From Aquificaceae bacterium (GTDB lineage: Bacteria; Aquificota; Aquificia; Aquificales; Aquificaceae): a stretch of 5,934 nt of DNA. Of the stretch, positions 1-5,763 are shown piece by piece. Both the position numbers and the translations under genes were made by a program. The notes beneath the pieces are model-generated. The model saw only the letters and a list, made by a program, of their open reading frames with translations, had not been told where the DNA came from and ran no database searches. The stretch's first letter is position 1. Each line of letters begins with the position of its first letter. The stretch spans positions 1-5,934 of the forward strand of contig JALSTO010000001.1 of assembly GCA_026983685.1 (NCBI GenBank). The letters run 5' to 3'.

Positions 1-149
1 CCTTTGACCGGCTCAAAGAGCTTTTCTCCGTCCCTTCTGGGTATATCAAAGAGCCTTACATCCGCAAAACCTTTGATGGCAAGAAGACTTGCAACGTGTT
101 CCCCCACGTTTCCTGCTCCCACTACCGATACCACCTTCCTCATAGCCAT
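1..149 (-). CDS. mdh: Malate dehydrogenase, N-terminal part (runs off the window)
   Basis: NAD-dependent malate dehydrogenase of the LDH-like family, interconverting oxaloacetate and malate in the cytoplasm. In a reductive TCA cycle it would work in the reducing direction. Only 49 codons are present. They show the Rossmann entry: a beta strand (VVSVV, 6-10), the glycine motif GAGNVG (11-16), and an acidic residue ending the second strand (D35 in LFDI), which normally favours NAD over NADP. The following stretch, PRRDGEKLFEPVK, resembles what I remember of Aquifex malate dehydrogenase. ATG is possible at 149 or 143. I chose 149 because the strong ribosome site GGGAGGT (162-156) lies 6 nt before it but 12 nt before the second. 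The gene follows aconitase by 13 nt and is probably co-transcribed. The C-terminal catalytic half is outside the window, so a lactate dehydrogenase relative cannot be fully excluded. Confidence 0.88.
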   Translation of the reverse strand, partial: MAMRKVVSVVGAGNVGEHVASLLAIKGFADVRLFDIPRRDGEKLFEPVK

Positions 150-155
150 AACAAG

Positions 156-162
156 ACCTCCC
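156..162 (-). promoter_or_regulatory. Shine-Dalgarno site of mdh
   Basis: GGGAGGT on the minus strand abuts the aconitase stop codon (165-163) and lies 6 nt before ATG at 149. It decides the start between two in-frame ATGs at 149 and 143, and fits coupled translation of acn and mdh. Confidence 0.8.
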
Positions 163-2142
163 TTAGCTTTTAACCTCCTGAGCCTGCTTCCTCTTTATAT
201 AGTTGAGCCTTCCTCCGCCCAAAAGGATCTCAACCTGATAGGGTGTGAGGTTGTACCTGCAGAGGATCTCCTCTCCTGTAGTCCTGTTGATCACGACTAT
301 CTCCCTACCCTCTCTGAGCCTTGCCGTGAGCTCTGGCACCTCTATATCATCCCCCAAAGAGAACTTATCGTAGTCTTCCTTGTCAATGAATTCCAAGGGG
401 ACTATACCGAAGTTGACAAGGTTGGCGTGGTGGATACGGGCAAAGGACTTGGCGATAACAACCCTAACACCTAAGAATCTGGGGGCAAGGGCTGCGTGCT
501 CTCTTGAGGAGCCTTGCCCGTAGTTTTCACCTCCAACTATAACCCCTGCCTTACCCTTTTCCTTGATAGATTTTATCCTCGGGACGAACTCAGGGTCAAC
601 GTAGTGATAGACATACTCGGAAATTGCATAGATGTTTGACCTCAGTGGAAGTATTTTGGCTCCCGCGGGCATTATGTGATCCGTTGTTATGTTGTCTCCC
701 ACTATAAGTGCTACCTCACCCTCTATGCTTTCAGGGAGCTCATCAAAGGGAGGCAGAGGCTTTATGTTAGGACCTCTGTATATCTCCACGCTCTGCGCTT
801 CTTCCGGAGGGAGGGGTTCAATGAAGGCTTCATCCCCGTAAGGGAAGCTCTGGGGTAGCTCAACCCTTATCCACTTTGCTCCCGTCTTCTCTGCGAGCCT
901 CCTCGGGTCTATTATCTCACCAGCTATGGCACAAGCAACGCAGGTCTCTGGGGAAGCTAAATAGACCTTGGCGTCGGGCGTTCCCGATCTGCCCTCAAAG
1001 TTTCTGTTGAAGCTCCTGATAGAGACACCACCACTCGGAGGTGCGTACCCCATGCCTATACAAGGTCCACAGGCACTCTCAAGTATCCTTGCCCCAGCTT
1101 TCAGGAAGCTCAGAAGGGCACCGTTCTCGGTTATAAGCTCAAGAGCCTGCTTTGAGCCGGGTGCAACTGCAAAGACCACATCGGGATGGATCTTCTTACC
1201 CTCAAGGAGCTTAGCACTTCTGGTCAAGTCAACGAAGGAGGAGTTGGTGCAGGAGCCTATTACGACCTGATCAACCTTAATACCCTCTATCTCTCTCACG
1301 GGAACGACGTTGTCGGGCGAGTGGGGCTGAGCTATGAGAGGTTCAAGGCTTGAGAGGTCTATCTCTACAACCTCATCGTATTCTGCATCTTCGTCGGGAA
1401 GGAGCTCGCTCCAGTCCTCTTCCCTGCCCTGAGCTCTGAGGTATGCCCTCGTTATCTCATCGGAAGGGAAAAGGGATGTTGTCGCCCCGAGCTCAGCTCC
1501 CATGTTGGTTATCGTTGCCCTTTCGGGAACGGAGAGCTCCTTAACACCTTCTCCGAAGTACTCAAATATCTTCCCGAGACCACCCTTGACCGTAAGCCTT
1601 CTGAGGAGCTCAAGGATTATGTCCTTGGCAGTCACCCAGTCGGGCATCTTCCCGGTGAGCTTTACGCCGACTATCTTAGGCATCTTCAGGTAGAAAGGCT
1701 CTCCCGCCATCGCGGCTGCAACGTCAAGACCCCCAGCGCCTATGGCAAGCATACCCACTCCACCGCTGGTTGGTGTGTGGGAGTCTGAGCCGAGAAGTGT
1801 TTTGCCGGGCTTTGCAAACCTCTCCACATGGACCTGATGGCATATACCGTTTCCGGGCTTTGAAAGCCATATACCGAACCTCTTGGCAACACTCATCAGG
1901 TACTTGTGGTCATCGGGGTTCCTGAAGTCCGTCTGGAGCATGTTGTGGTCTATGTAGCTTACAGAGAGTTCGGTCCTTACCCTCGGGACTCCCATAGCCT
2001 CAAGCTCAAGGTAAGCCATAGTTCCCGTTGCGTCCTGGGTAAGGGTCTGGTCTATCCTTATAGCTATCTCCTCACCGGGCTCCATCTTTCCCGAGACGAG
2101 GTGCTCCCTGATTATCTTCCAGGCGACAGTGCCCTTTGCCAT
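163..2142 (-). CDS. acn: Aconitate hydratase (aconitase), Aquifex type
   Basis: Converts citrate and isocitrate through cis-aconitate with a [4Fe-4S] cluster, a cytoplasmic step of the TCA or reductive TCA cycle. The 659-residue protein has the full aconitase layout. The N-terminal part carries DQTLTQDATG (31-40) and GSDSHTPTSGG (118-128). The cluster cysteines appear to be C298 in SCTNSS and C358/C361 in CGPC. A linker near 440-475 leads to the swivel domain, with GDNITTDHIMPAG (482-494) and GGENYGQGSSREHAA (537-551), whose SSRE serine aligns with the catalytic serine of mitochondrial aconitase; KSFARIHHANLVNFG (565-579) follows. Length and layout match the short 'Aquifex type' aconitase rather than the roughly 900-residue AcnA or AcnB. 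It is not an isopropylmalate isomerase large subunit, since the swivel domain is fused. The ATG at 2142 follows an AGGAGGT site by 5 nt. It forms an operon with mdh. Confidence 0.96.
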   Translation of the reverse strand: MAKGTVAWKIIREHLVSGKMEPGEEIAIRIDQTLTQDATGTMAYLELEAMGVPRVRTELSVSYIDHNMLQTDFRNPDDHKYLMSVAKRFGIWLSKPGNGICHQVHVERFAKPGKTLLGSDSHTPTSGGVGMLAIGAGGLDVAAAMAGEPFYLKMPKIVGVKLTGKMPDWVTAKDIILELLRRLTVKGGLGKIFEYFGEGVKELSVPERATITNMGAELGATTSLFPSDEITRAYLRAQGREEDWSELLPDEDAEYDEVVEIDLSSLEPLIAQPHSPDNVVPVREIEGIKVDQVVIGSCTNSSFVDLTRSAKLLEGKKIHPDVVFAVAPGSKQALELITENGALLSFLKAGARILESACGPCIGMGYAPPSGGVSIRSFNRNFEGRSGTPDAKVYLASPETCVACAIAGEIIDPRRLAEKTGAKWIRVELPQSFPYGDEAFIEPLPPEEAQSVEIYRGPNIKPLPPFDELPESIEGEVALIVGDNITTDHIMPAGAKILPLRSNIYAISEYVYHYVDPEFVPRIKSIKEKGKAGVIVGGENYGQGSSREHAALAPRFLGVRVVIAKSFARIHHANLVNFGIVPLEFIDKEDYDKFSLGDDIEVPELTARLREGREIVVINRTTGEEILCRYNLTPYQVEILLGGGRLNYIKRKQAQEVKS

Positions 2143-2147
2143 ATCAA

Positions 2148-2154
2148 ACCTCCT
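2148..2154 (-). promoter_or_regulatory. Shine-Dalgarno site of acn
   Basis: AGGAGGT on the minus strand ends 5 nt before the acn ATG (2142). It overlaps the palindrome CCTGCAGG (2152-2159), which could weakly pair in the leader RNA; I attach no regulatory claim to that. Confidence 0.8.
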
Positions 2155-2179
2155 GCAGGTAAAACAACGTTTTAGAAGG

Positions 2180-2206
2180 ATTAACCTATTTTAAGCCTTT
2201 TGTCAA
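2180..2206 (-). promoter_or_regulatory. Candidate sigma-70-type promoter for acn-mdh
   Basis: On the minus strand a perfect -35 hexamer TTGACA (2206-2201) is followed after 15 nt by GTTAAT (2185-2180), a 4/6 match to TATAAT. The spacing is short. A competing reading uses TAAAAT (2193-2188, 5/6) with a weak TTTGCC (2216-2211) at 17 nt spacing. Either gives a leader of a few tens of bases ending in the acn ribosome site. The -35 box is clear but the -10 assignment is not. Confidence 0.4.
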
Positions 2207-2226
2207 GGATGGCAAAGGAAGGGAAT

Positions 2227-2260
2227 TTGACCGACAGAGGGATGAAGTTTTGAATAGAAT
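2227..2260 (+). promoter_or_regulatory. Candidate promoter for fabD
   Basis: TAGAAT (2255-2260, 5/6 match to TATAAT) lies only 8 nt before the fabD ATG. TTGACC (2227-2232) is upstream, but at 22 nt, too far for a standard sigma-70 promoter, so the -35 element is uncertain. A transcript starting 6-8 nt after this -10 box would begin at or next to the start codon, giving a leaderless or nearly leaderless mRNA, which fits the absence of a ribosome site. Confidence 0.35.
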
Positions 2261-2280
2261 TATCCCCCATGGGGAAGATA
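2261..2280. repeat. Inverted repeat spanning the fabD start codon
   Basis: TATC-CCCC-AT-GGGG-aa-GATA: arms 2261-2268 and 2271-2280 pair 8 of 8 with a 2-nt bulge (2275-2276). The centre is the fabD initiation codon (2269-2271). It could be an operator in DNA, a start-occluding hairpin in a longer transcript, or chance. Confidence 0.45.
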
Positions 2281-3207
2281 GCTTACGTGTTTCCGGGACA
2301 GGGTTCTCAGTATGTAGGTATGGCTTACGACTTTTACAGGGAGTTCCATCAATCCGCTGACGTTTTTCACGAGGCGGAGCAGGCTCTCAGGATGTCCCTA
2401 CCGGACCTCGTTGACACCGTACTCAAGGGACCCGAGGAGAAGCTAAGCAAGACCATTTACACCCAGCCGGGGATACTCGTAGCCTCCTACGCCATATACA
2501 GGGTAATGGAAGACGAGGGCTTTCCCAAACCTGACTACGTTGCGGGACACTCCCTCGGAGAGTACACAGCACTCCTCGTTGCGGGTGGTATTGAGCTCTT
2601 TGAAGCGGTCAGGCTAACGTACCTGAGAGGTAAGTACATGCAGGAGGCTGTTCCTGAAGGAAAAGGAGCTATGGCTGCCATCCTTAAGCTTTCTCCGGAA
2701 GAGGTTGAGAGGATATGCGAAGAGGCGAAGAGCTACGGAGTGGTTGAGCCAGCCAACTACAACTCCCCCCAGCAGACGGTCATATCCGGGGAGAAGGTAG
2801 CGGTTGAAAAGGCTGGTCAGATAGCCAAAGATAGGGGTGGAAGGGTTATACCCCTCAAGGTCTCCGTCCCATCCCACTGCTCCCTAATGAAGGATGCGGC
2901 GGATGCTTTCAGGCTGAAGCTCGCCCAGACACCCATAAAGAACATTGAGATCCCCATTGTCCAGAACTACACCGCAGAGGAACACAGGATGGCTCACGAG
3001 ATAAGGGAGAACCTCTACAGACAGATATTCTCCCCCGTGAGGTGGTACCAGAGTGTCATGTACATGGTTCAAAAGGGAGTGGACACCTTTGTTGAGGTGG
3101 GTCCGAAGAACGTTCTGAGCAAGCTTATTCAGCAGACAGTTCCGGAGGTCAGGGTCTTTAACGTTGAAAGATTGGAGGATCTTGAAAAGGTAAAGTCCGC
3201 TCTTTAG
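2269..3207 (+). CDS. fabD: Malonyl-CoA:ACP transacylase
   Basis: Transfers malonyl groups from CoA to acyl carrier protein, supplying the extender unit of type II fatty-acid synthesis in the cytoplasm. At 312 residues it has normal family length. Visible signatures are the N-terminal FPGQGSQ (8-14), the nucleophile elbow GHSLGEY (93-99) with S95 as acyl-enzyme serine, R120 in YLRGKYMQ for the malonyl carboxylate, H203 in VPSHCSLM as the catalytic histidine, and the C-terminal EVGPKNVLSKL. It is a stand-alone transacylase, not a polyketide-synthase domain. The ATG at 2269 is the only usable start: an in-frame TGA stands at 2251-2253 with no ATG, GTG or TTG between. There is no Shine-Dalgarno site before it. 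No fabH, fabG, acpP or fabF gene is adjacent, although fabD is clustered with them in many bacteria. The next gene starts 23 nt downstream on the same strand. Confidence 0.96.
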   Translation: MGKIAYVFPGQGSQYVGMAYDFYREFHQSADVFHEAEQALRMSLPDLVDTVLKGPEEKLSKTIYTQPGILVASYAIYRVMEDEGFPKPDYVAGHSLGEYTALLVAGGIELFEAVRLTYLRGKYMQEAVPEGKGAMAAILKLSPEEVERICEEAKSYGVVEPANYNSPQQTVISGEKVAVEKAGQIAKDRGGRVIPLKVSVPSHCSLMKDAADAFRLKLAQTPIKNIEIPIVQNYTAEEHRMAHEIRENLYRQIFSPVRWYQSVMYMVQKGVDTFVEVGPKNVLSKLIQQTVPEVRVFNVERLEDLEKVKSAL

Positions 3208-3219
3208 ATTAAAAAACTT

Positions 3220-3225
3220 GGGAGG
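3220..3225 (+). promoter_or_regulatory. Shine-Dalgarno site of the HTH-like gene
   Basis: GGGAGG lies 5 nt before ATG 3231, in the 23-nt gap after the fabD stop. It supports this start and translation from a shared fabD transcript. Confidence 0.75.
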
Positions 3226-3230
3226 CCAGC

Positions 3231-3611
3231 ATGGGGGCGATAGGACCATACCACTACAAGGTCTGGGTTATAGGGGAGGTCCTTGACAGGTACGAAAACT
3301 GCAAGAACGGTGCACGGAAGCCAAAGGGAAAGCTCTTCGTCAGGGCGAACACAGAGGAGAAGCTGAACAGAAACGCTTACTTTGAGAGCATTGTCATCTA
3401 CGCGGTGGACGTTGAGAGTATGATAGAGAGGCTTGAATACCCGCTGAATGAAGTGATAAGGAAGAGATACTTTGAGGGTGATGTGAGGACATTTATGGAA
3501 GACTTCGGTATAGGGAGCAGGAGGGAAGCAAGAAGATTGATTGTGAGGGCTGTAAATAAATTCTTCAGTGAGATAGAGAGATACAGAAAGAGAAGCAGAA
3601 AGAGTGCTTAA
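3231..3611 (+). CDS. Small protein of unknown function with a sigma-70 region 4-like HTH
   Basis: I do not recognise this 126-residue protein as a named family. Its N-terminal half (1-60) is basic, with one cysteine (C24). From about 62 to 115 it reads like a sigma-70 region 4 or ArpU/RinA-type helix-turn-helix: a helix ending VIRKRYFEG (75-83), a second around RTFMEDFGI (86-94), then SRREARRLIVRAV (96-108) where the recognition helix would fall. The tail RYRKRSRKSA (117-126) is strongly basic, suiting nucleic-acid binding. No signal peptide or membrane segment is visible. ATG 3231 follows GGGAGG by 5 nt and fabD by 23 nt, so it is probably co-transcribed with fabD. Its stop overlaps that of the convergent binding-protein gene. 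Base composition resembles its neighbours and no phage genes are nearby. The gene looks real; the DNA-binding role is inferred from pattern alone. Confidence 0.8.
   Translation: MGAIGPYHYKVWVIGEVLDRYENCKNGARKPKGKLFVRANTEEKLNRNAYFESIVIYAVDVESMIERLEYPLNEVIRKRYFEGDVRTFMEDFGIGSRREARRLIVRAVNKFFSEIERYRKRSRKSA
3608..3611. other. Overlapping stop codons of convergent genes
   Basis: The palindrome TTAA supplies both stops: TAA 3609-3611 for the plus-strand HTH-like gene and TAA 3610-3608 for the minus-strand binding protein. The genes overlap by 4 bp. There is no intergenic space, and I see no GC-rich hairpin with a U-tract close to the junction on either strand. Confidence 0.9.
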
Positions 3612-5338
3612 TCCTTCAGAAAGAGTCTGTTCTCTTCATACCAGCCCCAAACCGTGGGAAAGAGGTTTTCAAACTTATCGTAGATTGCCATGAGGCTCTC
3701 TGGGGTGGCTATGAATATCATCGGCTGTTTCTCAGTTATTATCCTGAAGGCTTTCCTGTAGATCTCAACCCTCTTCTTGGGGTCAAGCTCCACCGCTCCG
3801 CGGTCCATCAACCTATCAACCTCAGCCTCCCATTCGGTTGCGGGTTTTTCCTGCCTCGGATACCACATGTGAAGGCTTCCAGAAGAGTGCCAGACGTTCC
3901 TCCCGAAGTGGGGGTCTATTGAGCCCGTAAGCCCTATTATCACCGCCTCCCACTCGTAGGGTGGAGACGTGAGACGGGAAACGAGACTGTTGAAGTCTAT
4001 CGGCTGGAAGTGAACCTCAACACCGATCTTCTTCAGGTCCTCCTTTATTATGTTGCCTATGGTCTCCCTCTCCTTGTTGCCCGCGTTCGTTATGAGGGTA
4101 AACTTGAGCTTGTGTCCCTCTTCATCCTCAAGGATACCATCCCCATCCCTGTCCCTGAAACCTATGCTTTCTAAAAGCTCCTTAGCCTTCTCAAGGTCGT
4201 AGGGGTACTCGGGATAATAGCCTTCAAGGTAGTAGGGTCTGTTAGCTTCGGTTATAGGTGTGTAGAGGGGCTTGGCGAGCCCGTTGTAAACGAGCTGACA
4301 TATTCCCTCCCTGTCTATAGCGTGGGATACAGCCCTCCTGAAGATCGGATTTCTGAACCAGCGGAGCTTGTACTTCGGAATCTTGGCGTTCGGGTTCTGG
4401 TTGAAGACGAGGAATGTAGTTGAGGGCGTTGAACCGAGGTCGTAAAGGAGAACCTTCCCCTTCATCCTTGCAACCTGCTGTATGTCCTGAGGTCTGAGAC
4501 CTATATAGTCCACCTCACCGCTCTTGAACTTCAGAAGCGCTGTATCTGGGTCGCTCACTATTATGCCCACCCTCCTCTCAAGGTAGGGGAGTCTACTTCT
4601 CTCCTCATCCCTCTCGTAGTAGTAGGGATTTCTCTCATAAACTACCCTCTGACCCTTGATGTACTCCTTTATAACCCAGGGACCCGTTCCCACTATCTCC
4701 TTTGGGTCTGTGTTTACGTTCCACGTTGTGTTAAATTTTCCTTCCTTCACAGCCTTCTCAAGCTTGTGCTTCGGGAGGATATCAGCACTCAGGGCGTTGA
4801 GGAAAGGGGCAAAGGGCTTCGGTAGTATGAACCTGACGGTGTAGTCGTCCACCTTCTCAACCTTTATCTTTTTGCCGTCCACCGTCAGTATGTCACGGGT
4901 TGAGGAGGGTATGGAGTCGTTGTAGTAAACTTCGTTGAAGGTAAAGATGACATCGTCCGCTGTAAAGGGAGTTCCGTCGCTCCATTTTACGTCCTTCCTC
5001 AGGTAGAAGGTCCAGACCTTCCCGTCCGGGGATACCTCCCACCGCTGGGCGAGGTCCGGCTTTACCTCCATGGTCTTAAGGTCAAGCCTCGTGAGTCCGG
5101 AAAAAACACCAGAGAGAACAGCGGTTGAGGTAGTCTCCTGGGCGAGGGCTGGGTTGAGCGTTTTAGGATCACCGCTCAGGATAAAGTAAAGGGTTCCCCC
5201 TCTCCTGCCGGGCTTGGGATTGAAGTCTTTCGGGTCAACCCGTATGAACTCAACCTTTCCTGCGGAAGGAGACTCAAGAAGGTGGAAGGGAAGGAAAAGG
5301 AAAAATATCAGCAGAAGAGCTGTGACAACCGGCTTCAT
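3608..5338 (-). CDS. ABC-transporter substrate-binding protein, oligopeptide/dipeptide type (SBP_bac_5)
   Basis: A 576-residue extracytoplasmic binding protein of the OppA/DppA family, which delivers peptides or other small solutes to an ABC permease. Residues 1-26 form a signal peptide: K2, a hydrophobic run about 4-20, then likely cleavage near SPSA-G (23-27). There is no lipobox cysteine, so I predict a free periplasmic protein rather than a lipoprotein. The family signature is clear: GGTLYFILSGDPKTLNPA (47-64), PDLAQRWEVSPDGKVWTFYLRK (94-115), KWSDGTPFTADDV (118-130), VGTGPWVIKEY (226-236), RNPIFRRAVSHAIDRE (339-354). DRDGDGILEDEE (396-407) matches an EF-hand loop. The substrate cannot be read from sequence; nickel, sugars or peptides are possible. 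ATG 5338 is the only start (in-frame TAA at 5362-5360), and AGGG sits too close to act as a normal ribosome site. No permease or ATPase gene is adjacent. Confidence 0.92.
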   Translation of the reverse strand: MKPVVTALLLIFFLFLPFHLLESPSAGKVEFIRVDPKDFNPKPGRRGGTLYFILSGDPKTLNPALAQETTSTAVLSGVFSGLTRLDLKTMEVKPDLAQRWEVSPDGKVWTFYLRKDVKWSDGTPFTADDVIFTFNEVYYNDSIPSSTRDILTVDGKKIKVEKVDDYTVRFILPKPFAPFLNALSADILPKHKLEKAVKEGKFNTTWNVNTDPKEIVGTGPWVIKEYIKGQRVVYERNPYYYERDEERSRLPYLERRVGIIVSDPDTALLKFKSGEVDYIGLRPQDIQQVARMKGKVLLYDLGSTPSTTFLVFNQNPNAKIPKYKLRWFRNPIFRRAVSHAIDREGICQLVYNGLAKPLYTPITEANRPYYLEGYYPEYPYDLEKAKELLESIGFRDRDGDGILEDEEGHKLKFTLITNAGNKERETIGNIIKEDLKKIGVEVHFQPIDFNSLVSRLTSPPYEWEAVIIGLTGSIDPHFGRNVWHSSGSLHMWYPRQEKPATEWEAEVDRLMDRGAVELDPKKRVEIYRKAFRIITEKQPMIFIATPESLMAIYDKFENLFPTVWGWYEENRLFLKD

Positions 5339-5367
5339 ACCCTTTTTATGATATACTTGTTATCGCC
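5339..5367. promoter_or_regulatory. 29-nt divergent spacer with opposed -10-like boxes
   Basis: This AT-rich spacer must start transcription of both the binding-protein gene (minus) and atpC (plus), unless promoters lie inside the genes. Plus-strand -10 candidates are TATGAT (5347-5352) and TATACT (5352-5357), each 5/6. GTGACA (5322-5327, 5/6 to TTGACA) lies inside the binding-protein gene, 19 nt before TATGAT. On the minus strand TATCAT (5353-5348, 5/6) lies 9 nt before ATG 5338, with no good -35. The boxes overlap, so the two polymerases could not bind at once. Confidence 0.45.
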
Positions 5368-5763
5368 ATGGTAAGGGTTGAGATAGTTACACCTCAGGGT
5401 CTCTCCTTCTCAAAAGAGGTTAAGTCCGTAAACATACCCACCGTTGAAGGGGAGATAGGAGTTCTTGAAGGACACATGTACCTGATGACACTTCTGAGGC
5501 CCGGACTCGTCTATTTTGACGGAGATGAGAAAAATGGAATGGCTGTAGGATGGGGTGTGGTTGATGTGACCCCTGAGAAGGTCCTTGTGTTGGCTGAGGA
5601 AGCCTACGAGGTAGGTGAGATCGATGTTGGAAAGGCTAAGCAGGAGTTTGAGGAGGCGATGAGAAAGCTCGCCACCGCCCACACCTTGGAAGAGATCAAG
5701 GAATGGGAGAAGATAAAGGAAAAAGCTCAGGCTCTCCTTGAAGTGGTTGAAAGAATCAGATAG
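5368..5763 (+). CDS. atpC: F1Fo ATP synthase epsilon subunit
   Basis: Part of the F1 central stalk; it couples rotation to catalysis and can inhibit ATP hydrolysis. The 131 residues show both expected domains: an N-terminal beta sandwich (about 1-85) with VRVEIVTPQG at the start, the family loop EGEIGVLEGHMYLMTLLRPG (27-46), and GWGVVDVTPEKVLVLAEEA (61-79), then a helical hairpin (about 87-131) rich in E and K. ATG 5368 gives the standard N-terminus. There is no Shine-Dalgarno site before it; the preceding bases are TTATCGCC. It stands apart from the other ATP synthase genes, whereas in most bacteria it ends the atp operon just after atpD. I recall dispersed ATP synthase genes in Aquifex, which would fit. 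Its 3' end overlaps the start of a methyltransferase gene, so the two are probably co-transcribed. Confidence 0.93.
   Translation: MVRVEIVTPQGLSFSKEVKSVNIPTVEGEIGVLEGHMYLMTLLRPGLVYFDGDEKNGMAVGWGVVDVTPEKVLVLAEEAYEVGEIDVGKAKQEFEEAMRKLATAHTLEEIKEWEKIKEKAQALLEVVERIR

Noticed and set aside
163..2142. Several open frames antisense to aconitase, for example on the plus strand around 4-474, 968-1270 and 1906-2175
   Set aside because: They lie opposite well-conserved aconitase motifs, have no family features, and are explained by the codon bias of the real gene.
2196..2218. Inverted repeat CCTTT...AAAGG in the acn/fabD intergenic region, as terminator or operator
   Set aside because: Only a 5-bp clean stem with an 13-nt loop, no U-tract, and located upstream of both genes, where a terminator has no purpose.
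2242..2253. Three-codon mini-frame ATG AAG TTT TGA before fabD, possibly a leader peptide
   Set aside because: Too short to judge, its ribosome site abuts the ATG, and it would be untranscribed if the TAGAAT promoter is used.
3231..3611. A prophage remnant suggested by the ArpU/RinA-like pattern
   Set aside because: No integrase, structural phage gene, attachment repeat or composition shift is visible, and the gene sits in a normal operon arrangement.
5714..5763. A frameshift fusing atpC to the methyltransferase
   Set aside because: AtpC ends at its normal length and the methyltransferase N-terminus begins naturally; an ordinary overlapping gene pair explains it better.
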